Positions 44,945-54,489 of a DNA stretch of 64,000 bases are shown in pieces. The position numbers were made by a program, and so were the translations under genes. Each line of letters opens with the position of its first letter. Positions within the stretch are counted from its first letter, which is position 1. Below the pieces are notes generated by a model, which was not told the DNA's origin, searched no databases, and saw only the letters and a program-made list of their open reading frames with translations. This stretch comes from Ichthyophis bannanicus. Taxonomy: Eukaryota; Chordata; Amphibia; Gymnophiona; Ichthyophiidae. The DNA is taken from contig CM066031.1 in the NCBI GenBank assembly GCA_033557465.1, forward strand, positions 1,069,976,444-1,070,040,443. Direction: 5' to 3'.

Positions 44945-46528
44945 TGTGATAAGGAAGCTTATCATAGCTCAGGTAGGAGCTATAGAAAAGATGATGTGAC
45001 TCTGAACAAGCAACCTGTCAGTTCTGGTAGAAGCAAGAAAACAGAGTTTTCACATAAAAGACTACCAGTCCCAGAATGCACCAGGTTTCCAGCAGCCATG
45101 AGAGGGGCTGAAGTGAGAGAATGTGTGTGCAATCAAGAGAGCTATGAGGTAATCCCTAAGCACTCATCTCAAAGGGCAGGGCCTGATTCAACACAGCTGC
45201 GCTGTGTTAGGGAGCAGCACACATTAGAACAGGATAAGAATAGAGCTTATTCTTCAGATAACAGCTTCAGGGAGAGCTTCAGCAAGGGCTACAAGCTCCA
45301 GCCCAGTTTCAGGAAGAGATACAGAGACAGAGACGGCAACGGCTATAAGCTCAAGCACCAGTATCACCTGGAGAAACAGAAGCCAAGCCAAGCAGATAGA
45401 GAGAGAAGGAAACTCTCTGGAAAGAAGAGAAGAAAGGCCATTGGAAGGTCTGGGAGATTCCAAGGCAGTACTCATACTGGGAGGTATTCCAAAAGCCAGC
45501 AGAGTCCATTGGACTGGATTCAGCCAGAGGAATGGAGTGGCAGAGATAGGAATCACCAGTGGCTACCTGGAAGAGAGAAGACTGCATGTGGAAGGGACTT
45601 TCAGACCAAGGCCAGAAGGTATGTGAGAGAAGATCCAGTGTCCAGGGATCAAGATTGGAAGGCTGGACATCAGAATTGGGTTACATATTGGCCAGGCTAT
45701 ACAGAAAGGAATAATGATAGCAGGAGAGGCTCAGGTATGAACACTGATCCAGACCCTATCTATAACAGAGAATGGCAGCCAGGGAATAAGCATTCTCATG
45801 ATAGTGCCTTAATGAAAGACTCGTCTGTGCCAATGTATGATAGTGACCATATGCTGATTGATGAAGAGGGAGATACAGCAAATGAAACTATTTATATGGA
45901 CTGTTCTCTATCTAAATGCTATTGCTAGTTTTCCGTGAGCAAACACATCAGCCATCACAAAGAAACCTAACTTTGTTCTTTATTTCCACTGCAAACAGCT
46001 CTTAAAGCAGGATTTGGGCTCACACAGTAGCAGCCAGCCAGCTAAAGGCTTTCAGCTGGTCCATTGATAGTAATTAGGGCTGCACCTGATTGTGTGTGTG
46101 AGCAAGGGAGAATCACTGCTGAGATCTGCATGGAAAATAAGCAGAAGTTAACCTAACCAGCAAAGTTTATTCTTTTCTTTGTGCCTTTGTATTTGGTAAT
46201 TATTTGCTAAGAAAACATTAGCTAATTGCCTGACAAGCTGAAGGTTGTTTCTGGTTTACTTTGTGACTTTTTGTTATCCATTTTAAACACTGCAAGCAAG
46301 TAACCTCATTTATAGTGCTATCAAGCATACATGTGCTGGGTGAATTAAACCCCATCAATAAAAGAAGTATTTTATTGATCTTACCACTTGGTTTCACAAC
46401 TCAAATTATTGTCATCAGCTGTGTTTGGGAGTGAATGAACTACAATACCCACAATACCTTGCAAGAATCATATGAATATATGCATCGTCAAGATTGTGTA
46501 AGTCCTCACCCTAGGCAGCCGTCTGACA
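44945..46528 (+). repeat. 5' LTR (1584 bp) with an internal open frame
   Basis: Starts TGTGATAAGG and ends CCGTCTGACA. It contains a 310-codon open frame (44996-45928) and a polyadenylation signal AATAAA at 46357-46362. It is identical to the 3' LTR apart from two differences noticed by eye. Unusually long and protein-coding for a gypsy LTR. Confidence 0.93.
44996..45928 (+). CDS. LTR-encoded ORF, hydrophilic, unknown function (5' copy)
   Basis: 310 codons from ATG 44996 to the stop at 45926. The product is strongly hydrophilic and rich in Arg, Lys, Ser, Gln and Tyr. It has a basic middle (RKLSGKKRRKAIGRSGRF), several Trp residues in the second half, an acidic stretch near the end (HMLIDEEGD) and a Cys-containing C-terminus (CSLSKCYC). 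No signal peptide, membrane segment or known domain is seen. The same frame in the 3' LTR is fused in phase to pol. Whether this 5' LTR copy is translated is unknown. I do not recognise the protein. Confidence 0.5.
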   Translation: MTLNKQPVSSGRSKKTEFSHKRLPVPECTRFPAAMRGAEVRECVCNQESYEVIPKHSSQRAGPDSTQLRCVREQHTLEQDKNRAYSSDNSFRESFSKGYKLQPSFRKRYRDRDGNGYKLKHQYHLEKQKPSQADRERRKLSGKKRRKAIGRSGRFQGSTHTGRYSKSQQSPLDWIQPEEWSGRDRNHQWLPGREKTACGRDFQTKARRYVREDPVSRDQDWKAGHQNWVTYWPGYTERNNDSRRGSGMNTDPDPIYNREWQPGNKHSHDSALMKDSSVPMYDSDHMLIDEEGDTANETIYMDCSLSKCYC

Positions 46529-46530
46529 AA

Positions 46531-46548
46531 TGGCGTAGTTTTTCGGAT
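46531..46548 (+). promoter_or_regulatory. Candidate primer-binding site
   Basis: TGGCGTAGTTTTTCGG lies two bases after the 5' LTR and begins TGG as expected for pairing to a tRNA CCA end. I do not recognise the matching tRNA, so this rests on position only. Confidence 0.4.
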
Positions 46549-46719
46549 TGCTCTTGCACCAAGAGGATTTACTTGTTGTGGATTACAAATAAAAGTCAAG
46601 TTTAAAGCTGTAAGAAGATTTCTTTCCCTCATCTGCACTTTGGAGGAAAAGTGGTTGTTCCAGGAAGCTGTCCCAGAGGAAAAGACCCTGTGCAAAGCTG
46701 GATTCATCACTGAGACAAG

Positions 46720-46858
46720 GTAATATGTACCTGGGCATGTCTAGTGGTGGATGTGTGTAAGCACAGGGGGTAATTGAAAAAAAAGTTGAAAAAAAAAAAA
46801 CACACCTGGTTGGAAGGTGCTGCTCTTTGTTTTTGTTTTTTTCTCTCTTTTCTTACAG
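46720..46858 (+). other. Candidate 139-nt intron before gag
   Basis: Donor ACAAG|GTAATA at 46720 and an excellent acceptor (long T/C tract then TTACAG) ending at 46858, eight bases before the likely gag ATG (46867). Splicing would remove the low-complexity A-run frame 46774-46858 that otherwise precedes gag. Confidence 0.5.
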
Positions 46859-46866
46859 GGGTCAAG

Positions 46867-49800
46867 ATGGATCCGAGGGAGATGGCTCAGTGGATGGCAG
46901 CCCAATTTTGCAAGCAGCAGGAGCTGTCACAGCAGGCCCAGGACACTGCTATGAAGGCCTTAATGGAACAGCAGAAACCAGTGCTTGATCTGGTGCAAGC
47001 TCTAGTTCAGCTGCAGAGCCAAAGTGGAACAGATGCAAGACCAGCAGTTAGTACTGGTGCACCACATGTGGACAATGTGGGACTCAATCAAGGGATTGGG
47101 GCATTTAATTTTGGGAAATTAACTCCAGAAGATAATGTTGATGATTTTCTAGAGTCTTTTGAAAGAGTGGCACAGGCTTTAGCATGGCCAGAGACCCAGT
47201 GGGCAGTAAGGCTGGCAGCCTCATTAACTGGTGAGGCACTAGCAGCTTACAGAGCAATGCCAGCAGCCCAGGCTTTGATTTATAAGGATGTAAAGGCAGC
47301 TATTAGAGATCGCCTAGGGTTGTCTATTTCAGAGTATAGGCGAATGTTTAGAGCTGTTACATTGAAAGTGGGTGAGACACCCAGGGCTCTGAGTCAGAGA
47401 ATCAGAAGTTTAGCTGTAAAATGGTTGGAGCCTGAGCAAAAGACAGTAGAAATGTTATTAGATATTATAATGCTGGAACAATTTATGCTTGGGGTACCTA
47501 AAGATTTGAATGTTTTTCTTATACAGCAAAATTGCCAAAATCTTGGAGAGGCAACCATGCTAGCAGAGAGATTCTTGGAAGCCACGCAGGCTTGCCATAG
47601 AATGGGTGGCCCTCTAAAGATGGATGCTGAGGCTAGATGTGCTGTATCAGAAAAGAGAATAATTAAGAATGTTTCTGACAATGAATGTACTGTATCAAAC
47701 CAGATGAGACAGTGGAATAGAAAGAAATGTTTCAAGTGTGGAAAAGTGGGACACTTAGAGAAGAGATGCCAGACACACACTAGTTTAATGGGTCTGGATT
47801 TAAAACAGCCCAAGGAAGGATTTCTTTTGATGGTTGATGTGCAAGGAATTACCACAAATGCATTATTAGACTCTGGGGCAGACCAGAGTATGATGTCAAA
47901 AAGGCTTTGGAAGAGGATAGAGGCCCAAGAAAGATTTGTGCCTAAAACCCCTGAAAGCCAAGTTCACATCAGATGCATTCATGGTGCTGCATCATCATAT
48001 CCCACCTATAGGCTAAAGGTTAAGTGCCTAGGGAAACAAGAGGAAGTCCTATTAGCAGTGGTGCCTAGGCTACCCTTTGATTTGGTTCTAGGAAGAGACT
48101 GGCCAAGATTTAAGCAGCCAGTGGAAGGACTAGGAAAAAAGGAGGGAGAAGGTTTAATGGTAGTAGCTCCCGGGCCTTTATTTGGAAGTCCTCAGACCCC
48201 AGCTAAAAAGATGGTTAAGCGTCCAGAAGACCAAGCTACCCCAAAGCAGATATTCGTCCTAAAGTACCATAAGGTCTCTGAGAAGGCCCAAGCTCCTAGG
48301 CGGGCAACCCCTCAGTCTGCTGGGTTTGACCTGTGCAGCATAGAAAATGTGATTGTACCTAGCCAAGGGAGAGCCCTGGTTGACACCGGTCTCCAAGTGG
48401 AAATACCAATTGGATGTTATGGGAGAGTAGCCCCAAGGTCCGGATTAGCCCTTAAATATTTCATCGATGTGGGTGCGGGAGTAATTGATCCCGATTACAG
48501 GGGCAATATTAAAGTTCTGTTGTTTAACTTTGGACAGAATGAGTATCATGTGAGGACAGGAGACAAAATTGCCCAATTAATTTGTGAGAGGCTGGGTTTT
48601 CCACCTGTGGAGGAGGTCACATCCCTAGAGAATTCTGAACGTGGAGCCAAAGGCTTTGGTTCTACTGATGTCAAAGGGGTTAAAAGCTTAGCTGCCACCT
48701 GTGCCCGAGAGAGGGAGGTGAGTGAAGAGGAAGATTTGGGACCCCAGGTATCTGATTGTAAAGAAAAATCAGAGCCCCAAATAGGTGAGGACCTGACAAT
48801 GGTACAACAGGAAGAAATTAGGAAGTTGCTTAAGGAATTCCCAGATGTGTTGACACCCATACCTGGAGAGACCCATTTGGTGGCCCATGAAATAATAACT
48901 CCACCTGGGAAAGTGGTTCGTCAAAGGCCATACCGCTTGCCTGAAGCCAAAAGACAGGAGGTAGTGGCACAAGTCCAGGAGATGTTGGACATGGGGGTAA
49001 TAGAGGAGTCAAAGAGTCCCTGGAATAGCCCCATAGTCCTGGTGCCGAAGCCTGATGGATCCTTAAGATTTTGTATTGACTTCCGGCAGGTAAATGCCAT
49101 ATCAGTTTTTGATGCATATCCAATGCCAAGAATTGAGGAGCTGCTAGACCAGCTGGGACAGGCTCAATACTTAACCACCCTTGATATGACAAAAGGATAT
49201 TGGCAAATCCCGCTCACCAGGGAGTCGAAGCCGAAAACTGCGTTCAGCACCCCCGTTGGCCTTTTCCAGTTCAAGAGGATGCCTTTCGGACTGCATGGAG
49301 CAGCGGCTACCTGCCAAAGGTTAGTGGATCAGGTACTTCGACCCCACCAAAGTTATGCTTTTGCATACATGGATGTTGTCATAATCCATAGTAACACCTG
49401 GGCGGAGCATTTGAAGAGGATCAGGGCAGTCTTGTGCTCTATGAAGCAAGCAGGAATCACTTTAAACCCAAAGAAGTGTGCCTTTGCAAATAGGGAGGTA
49501 AAATACCTAGGCCACCTAGTGGGAAGAGGAAAAATTAAACCTCTATTAAGCAAAATAGATAGCATCAGGAATTTTCCTCCTCCAACAACCAAGAAACAAC
49601 TAAGAAGTTTCTTAGGACTTATTGGATACTACCGCCGGTTTATACCGCAATTCGCAGAGAAAAGTGCCATTTTCACGGATATGCTGCGAAAGAATTGTCC
49701 AAACCAGATAAAGTGGACACCAGAAGCTGAAAAAGCGTTTTCAGTATTAAAAGAAAAATTGTGTACAGGACTGGTACTGAAAGGAGTAGACTTCAAGAAA

Positions 49801-51210
49801 CCCTTTCTGGTTCAAACCGATGCATCGGATGTAGGGCTAGGAGCAGTCCTATCCCAGTGCCATGATGGAGAGGAGCATCCTGTGATGTACCTGAGCAGGA
49901 AGTTGTCACTGGCTGAACAAAAGTATTCCACGATAGAAAAAGAGTGTTTGGCTATCAAGTGGTCAGTGGAGGCGTTAAGGTTTTACCTTACAGGGAGAAA
50001 GTTCCAGTTGGTCACGGACCATGCCCCACTTAAGTGGTTGCAGCAAATGAAGAACCACAATGCCAGGTTGACGCGCTGGTACATGGCCTTACAGGCGTTT
50101 GATTTTCAGGTTGAACATCGTGCCGGGAAGTTACACAAGAATGCGGATGCACTTTCCCGTATTACGGACTGTAGAGAAGAAGTTTTACCAGTAAAACCAG
50201 TCCGTAATAACTTAAGCAGGGGGGTATGTGATAAGGAAGCTTATCATAGCTCAGGTAGGAGCTATAGAAAAGATGATGTGACTCTGAACAAGCAACCTGT
50301 CAGTTCTGGTAGAAGCAAGAAAACAGAGTTTTCACATAAAAGACTACCAGTCCCAGAATGCACCAGGTTTCCAGCAGCCATGAGAGGGGCTGAAGTGAGA
50401 GAATGTGTGTGCAATCAAGAGAGCTATGAGGTAATCCCTAAGCACTCATCTCAAAGGGCAGGGCCTGATTCAACACAGCTGCGCTGTGTTAGGGAGCAGC
50501 ACACATTAGAACAGGATAAGAATAGAGCTTATTCTTCAGATAACAGCTTCAGGGAGAGCTTCAGCAAGGGCTACAAGCTCCAGCCCAGTTTCAGGAAGAG
50601 ATACAGAGACAGAGACGGCAACGGCTATAAGCTCAAGCACCAGTATCACCTGGAGAAACAGAAGCCAAGCCAAGCAGATAGAGAGAGAAGGAAACTCTCT
50701 GGAAGGAAGAGAAGAAAGGCCATTGGAAGGTCTGGGAGATTCCAAGGCAGTACTCATACTGGGAGGTATTCCAAAAGCCAGCAGAGTCCATTGGACTGGA
50801 TTCAGCCAGAGGAATGGAGTGGCAGAGATAGGAATCACCAGTGGCTACCTGGAAGAGAGAAGACTGCATGTGGAAGGGACTTTCAGACCAAGGCCAGAAG
50901 GTATGTGAGAGAAGATCCAGTGTCCAGGGATCAAGATTGGAAGGCTGGACATCAGAATTGGGTTACATATTGGCCAGGCTATACAGAAAGGAATAATGAT
51001 AGCAGGAGAGGCTCAGGTATGAACACTGATCCAGACCCTATCTATAACAGAGAATGGCAGCCAGGGAATAAGCATTCTCATGATAGTGCCTTAATGAAAG
51101 ACTCGTCTGTGCCAATGTATGATAGTGACCATATGCTGATTGATGAAGAGGGAGATACAGCAAATGAAACTATTTATATGGACTGTTCTCTATCTAAATG
51201 CTATTGCTAG
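46867..51210 (+). CDS. Gag-protease-dUTPase-RT-RNase H polyprotein running into the 3' LTR
   Basis: 1447 codons from ATG 46867, chosen over the in-frame 46774 ATG because the latter lies in a low-complexity, intron-like leader. Residue positions: SCAN-like capsid helices about 70-235; CCHC knuckle 288-301 (CFKCGKVGHLEKRC); protease motif LLDSGAD with Asp335; trimeric dUTPase about 470-601 with all five motifs (AGFDL 485, PRSGLALK, GVIDPDYRG, GDKIAQLI, RGAKGFGS 592); RT about 690-900 with LDMTKGY (Asp773) and YMDV (Asp836, Val837); RNase H about 975-1105 (TDAS Asp985, TDHAPL, NADALSR). Codons from about 1121 lie inside the 3' LTR. The second active-site aspartate of the usual YxDD is replaced by Val837. 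No integrase HHCC, DDE or chromodomain is visible. dUTPase would limit uracil in cDNA. Confidence 0.9.
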   Translation: MDPREMAQWMAAQFCKQQELSQQAQDTAMKALMEQQKPVLDLVQALVQLQSQSGTDARPAVSTGAPHVDNVGLNQGIGAFNFGKLTPEDNVDDFLESFERVAQALAWPETQWAVRLAASLTGEALAAYRAMPAAQALIYKDVKAAIRDRLGLSISEYRRMFRAVTLKVGETPRALSQRIRSLAVKWLEPEQKTVEMLLDIIMLEQFMLGVPKDLNVFLIQQNCQNLGEATMLAERFLEATQACHRMGGPLKMDAEARCAVSEKRIIKNVSDNECTVSNQMRQWNRKKCFKCGKVGHLEKRCQTHTSLMGLDLKQPKEGFLLMVDVQGITTNALLDSGADQSMMSKRLWKRIEAQERFVPKTPESQVHIRCIHGAASSYPTYRLKVKCLGKQEEVLLAVVPRLPFDLVLGRDWPRFKQPVEGLGKKEGEGLMVVAPGPLFGSPQTPAKKMVKRPEDQATPKQIFVLKYHKVSEKAQAPRRATPQSAGFDLCSIENVIVPSQGRALVDTGLQVEIPIGCYGRVAPRSGLALKYFIDVGAGVIDPDYRGNIKVLLFNFGQNEYHVRTGDKIAQLICERLGFPPVEEVTSLENSERGAKGFGSTDVKGVKSLAATCAREREVSEEEDLGPQVSDCKEKSEPQIGEDLTMVQQEEIRKLLKEFPDVLTPIPGETHLVAHEIITPPGKVVRQRPYRLPEAKRQEVVAQVQEMLDMGVIEESKSPWNSPIVLVPKPDGSLRFCIDFRQVNAISVFDAYPMPRIEELLDQLGQAQYLTTLDMTKGYWQIPLTRESKPKTAFSTPVGLFQFKRMPFGLHGAAATCQRLVDQVLRPHQSYAFAYMDVVIIHSNTWAEHLKRIRAVLCSMKQAGITLNPKKCAFANREVKYLGHLVGRGKIKPLLSKIDSIRNFPPPTTKKQLRSFLGLIGYYRRFIPQFAEKSAIFTDMLRKNCPNQIKWTPEAEKAFSVLKEKLCTGLVLKGVDFKKPFLVQTDASDVGLGAVLSQCHDGEEHPVMYLSRKLSLAEQKYSTIEKECLAIKWSVEALRFYLTGRKFQLVTDHAPLKWLQQMKNHNARLTRWYMALQAFDFQVEHRAGKLHKNADALSRITDCREEVLPVKPVRNNLSRGVCDKEAYHSSGRSYRKDDVTLNKQPVSSGRSKKTEFSHKRLPVPECTRFPAAMRGAEVRECVCNQESYEVIPKHSSQRAGPDSTQLRCVREQHTLEQDKNRAYSSDNSFRESFSKGYKLQPSFRKRYRDRDGNGYKLKHQYHLEKQKPSQADRERRKLSGRKRRKAIGRSGRFQGSTHTGRYSKSQQSPLDWIQPEEWSGRDRNHQWLPGREKTACGRDFQTKARRYVREDPVSRDQDWKAGHQNWVTYWPGYTERNNDSRRGSGMNTDPDPIYNREWQPGNKHSHDSALMKDSSVPMYDSDHMLIDEEGDTANETIYMDCSLSKCYC
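50160..50209 (+). repeat. Hairpin just upstream of the polypurine tract
   Basis: ATTACGGACT (50161-50170) pairs with AGTCCGTAAT (50199-50208), with an inner GTTTTAC/GTAAAAC stem. It spans the end of RNase H and the start of the untranslated-type linker, four bases before the tract. Confidence 0.7.
50214..50226 (+). promoter_or_regulatory. Polypurine tract
   Basis: AAGCAGGGGGGTA immediately before the 3' LTR TG; the expected plus-strand primer. It is also translated as part of the polyprotein frame. Confidence 0.8.
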
Positions 51211-51809
51211 TTTTCCGTGAGCAAACACATCAGCCATCACAAAGAAACCTAACTTTGTTCTTTATTTCCACTGCAAACAGCTCTTAAAGCAGGATTTGGG
51301 CTCACACAGTAGCAGCCAGCCAGCTAAAGGCTTTCAGCTGGTCCATTGATAGTAATTAGGGCTGCACCTGATTGTGTGTGTGAGCAAGGGAGAATCACTG
51401 CTGAGATCTGCATGGAAAATAAGCAGAAGTTAACCTAACCAGCAAAGTTTATTCTTTTCTTTGTGCCTTTGTATTTGGTAATTATTTGCTAAGAAAACAT
51501 TAGCTAATTGCCTGACAAGCTGAAGGTTGTTTCTGGTTTACTTTGTGACTTTTTGTTATCCATTTTAAACACTGCAAGCAAGTAACCTCATTTATAGTGC
51601 TATCAGCATACATGTGCTGGGTGAATTAAACCCCATCAATAAAAGAAGTATTTTATTGATCTTACCACTTGGTTTCACAACTCAAATTATTGTCATCAGC
51701 TGTGTTTGGGAGTGAATGAACTACAATACCCACAATACCTTGCAAGAATCATATGAATATATGCATCGTCAAGATTGTGTAAGTCCTCACCCTAGGCAGC
51801 CGTCTGACA
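50227..51809 (+). repeat. 3' LTR (1583 bp)
   Basis: Near-identical to the 5' LTR. Carries the last 327 codons of the polyprotein frame and AATAAA at 51638-51643. Confidence 0.93.
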
Positions 51810-51995
51810 ATGTTCAAGGAAAGTTACATTCAGGTACAGTAGTTATTTTGCTGTCCCCAGACGGCTTACAATCTAATTTTGTATCTGAGACAAATGGAGG
51901 GTGAAGTGGCTTGCCCAAGGCCACAAGGAGTGTCTGTGGGATTTGAACTGTGGTCTTCTGATTCTAGACTGCTGCCCTAACCACTAGGCTACGTA
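51810..51995 (-). mobile_element. SINE head and body, antisense, part 2
   Basis: The reverse complement begins with a tRNA-like head (TAGCCTAGTGGTTAGGG; B box AGTTCAAATCC) and the body 'cttgggcaagccacttcacc', then 'ttagattgtaagccgtctgg', joining in phase with the tail at 44897-44944 when the LTR element is removed. ATGT at 51810-51813 is the target duplication. Confidence 0.8.
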
Positions 51996-52639
51996 TCCAC
52001 TCCTTTTCCCTACTGGAGACACCTAATGTCGAACCTGACATTGTGTAGCTGTAGTTTGGGTTATTCTTCCCTAAGGGCCCGATTCTGTGCCATGAATAAA
52101 GGGAATGGATGTCCCAACAGGACATCCACCCCTACTATTCTTGCCTCTCCTCGCCATATCTAACTTCCCCACCGGTTGTGCAAGGAAGGGGCGGCTCAGG
52201 GGTAGAGTCTGGGCAGGCGGTGAGTGGTCGCCGGCCCTGGACATACAGGGCTGATTCTAATGTTGGCCTTGTATGTCCAGGGCTGGCGACATGTGCGGGG
52301 AAGTTATTTCACCTCCAAGGTGGAATAACTTCCCTGGACATGTTATAGTTTCAATGCTGGCATGCGTATGGGGCGGGGAGCTGGAGGACATTCCCCGCAG
52401 CATAACCCTGGCCTTAGGATGCTAGATCGGGGGTTGGGCTGTGGGGAATAAGCTTTTGTTTCCGGCGGCTAGCATTGCGGCTCATCAATGGAGTCGCGGT
52501 GCCATGGCTCCATTGAAGAGCCTTGACTAAGTTAGCCAGGAAGGTCCTGTATGTGCAGGCTGGACTGAATTGCAGTCCCGGCCTGCACGGACAGGACTGT
52601 TCATGATTCTGATCCCACGGGGCTAGATGTACAGAGGGA
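51996..52639. repeat. Cluster of three strong hairpins, possible MITE
   Basis: Stem 1: 52228-52251 with 52266-52289 (22 of 24 paired). Stem 2: around GGAAGTTATTTCACC / GGTGGAATAACTTCC (about 52298-52335). Stem 3: around TCCTGTATGTGCAGGC / GCCTGCACGGACAGGA (about 52545-52598). No coding capacity and no terminal repeats resolved. Confidence 0.6.
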
Positions 52640-53558
52640 TGGAATGAGCCCTTAAGTGCATAACTTTGCATTTGTACACATTAAATTATATTTGCTATTC
52701 AGATGCCCAGTCTCCCAGTTTTTCACAGTCTTCTTATGATCTAACAACTTTAAATAATTGTGGGTCTTCTACAAATTTAATCATTTTACTTATTCCCATT
52801 TCAAGGTCATTTATAAATATGTTAAAAAGCAGTGGGCCCAGTACAGATCCCTGGGACACACTAATATTCCCCTTTCTTCTTTGAGAAAATTAACCACTTA
52901 GCCCTACTGTCTGTTTTCTATTTTTAACCAGCTCCCACTCCATAACAGTAAATTACTTTCTATCTTATGACTTTTTCATTTACTCAAGAGTCTCTCATGA
53001 GGGAACTTGTCAAACACTTTCTGAAAATCCAGATACACTATATCAATTGGCTCTCCTTTATCTCCATGTTTATTCAGACAAAAATATGTAGCAGATTGGT
53101 GAGTTAAGACTTCCCTTGGCTTATTCCTTGTTGACTATGTAGCATTAAACTATGACTGACTATATTTTCAGTAAGTTTTTCCTACTATTGCCCAGCACTG
53201 ATAATAGGCTCACCAAATTGTAGTTTCCCGGATGAGCCCTTGAACTCTCTTGAAAATATTGGTGTTATGGTGGCCACCCTGCAATCACCCTCTGGTACCA
53301 TAGATGATTTTAATGATAGTTTAAAAACTACTAATAGTAGGTCTACAGTTTCATTTTTTGGTTCTTTCAGTGCTCTGGGATGTATCATCCTGTCCAGGTG
53401 ATTTGTGACTCTTTAGTTTGTCAAATTTCTCTATTATATCTTCCACATTCACTGAGATTTGTTTCAATTTCTCAGAATCATCAACTTTAAATATCTTTTT
53501 CAGTCATGGATATCTCCCCTTCATCTTCTTCAGTAAAGACTGAATCAAAAAAATTCAT
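52640..53558 (-). mobile_element. CR1-clade LINE RT region, antisense, part 1
   Basis: The reverse complement carries a VPQGSVLGPLLFNIF-like block at about 52870-52820 and earlier RT regions to 53550, all frame-broken. It resumes after the Harbinger MITE at 53952. Confidence 0.75.
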
Positions 53559-53561
53559 TTA

Positions 53562-53948
53562 GGGGCATGTTTACTAAACCACTCTACCAAGGTAGCGTGG
53601 GTTTAGTAAATAGTTTGGGCGCCACACTAAAAAGTACCATGGGACTCCCATGGTAAAATTCCTGCACAACTCTGGTAGCAGATGTTGAGGCAGGATTGGA
53701 CGGGAAAGGCGTATTCGTGGAATGTTATCACCAGCGCAGATGCTAGTGGCCTGTGCTAACCGTATTTGATGTTAGTAGTGTGGTTGCAACTAGTTGCATC
53801 CGCAGCCCAGTCTCAGTGGTACCGAGCCGTTTGTCTTTGCTAACTGCTGGGGGATAAATGTACTGGCCCCTGAAGTTAGCGATGAGACCCTTTCTGGTAA
53901 TGTGGTCCACAAGCGCATTATAGATGCACAGCTTAATAAACATGCCCC
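53562..53948. mobile_element. Harbinger MITE, 387 bp, TTA target duplication
   Basis: Ends GGGGCATGTTTACTAAA and, at the right, the inverse with one change. TTA at 53559-53561 and 53949-53951. Same TIR family as the 3.79-kb element at 33367-37155, which could share a transposase source. Interior non-coding. Confidence 0.85.
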
Positions 53949-53951
53949 TTA

Positions 53952-54290
53952 GTCTCTCTGATATGGGCTTGTCCTCCCCTAATGCTCCTTTTACCTCTCG
54001 ATCATCTAATGGCCCAGTTGACTCCATCACAGGATTATTGCTTTGATTGTGCCTGAAAAAGTCTTTTTATGAGTTCTTGCCTTTACAGCTGGCTTCTTTT
54101 CAAATTCTCTTTTTGCCTTCCTTATATGCTTGGCATCTAACTTTGCCACTGTTTATACTGCTTCCTGTTTTCTTCATTTGGATCCTTTTTCAAATTTTTA
54201 AAGATGTTCTTTTGGCTATAACAGCTTCTTACACTCTCTCTCTCTTCTTTACCCAGTCATCTAACACCCTGTCATTCCTGAGGGAGGCCG
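53952..54290 (-). mobile_element. CR1-clade LINE, antisense, part 2
   Basis: Continues the LINE upstream of the MITE with T/C-rich, frame-broken sequence corresponding to the endonuclease-RT linker. Confidence 0.6.
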
Positions 54291-54489
54291 TAATGAGTTC
54301 TTCGGCACTGTGACATTACTGAGAAATGTCTAATTAGAGATACATGATAGCTAGAAAAGTGTGCCACTTCCAGGTTGCCATTTCTCCCAGCAATTGCTGA
54401 TAGCAAGATGCAAGTGCATCCTCTTGGCCTTTATCAAGGGAGGTGCTCATGTACTATATCTGTATTTGTGCAGTATGTCTGTCTAAATA
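54291..54489. other. Non-coding, unidentified
   Basis: Short unclassified stretch between the CR1 and a SINE. Confidence 0.4.

Larger units (their letters stand above)
44945..51809 (+). mobile_element. Gmr1-like Ty3/gypsy LTR retrotransposon, structurally complete, no integrase
   Basis: 6865 bp, TG...CA LTRs of 1584 and 1583 bp, ATGT target duplication, polypurine tract, and one long gag-pol frame (SCAN-like gag, CCHC, protease, dUTPase, RT, RNase H). RNase H is the last pol domain, as in Gmr1-like elements, which carry integrase ahead of RT. Here no integrase is found in either place. The LTRs differ by about one substitution (45423 versus 50705 region, A/G) and one indel (near 46325/51605), so the insertion is recent. 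It has no envelope gene between pol and the LTR. It sits in a SINE. Confidence 0.9.

Noticed and set aside
45254..45587. Minus-strand 100- and 78-codon frames in the LTR (also at 50536-50869)
   Set aside because: They lie opposite the plus-strand LTR frame, reflect its purine-rich composition, and have no independent support.
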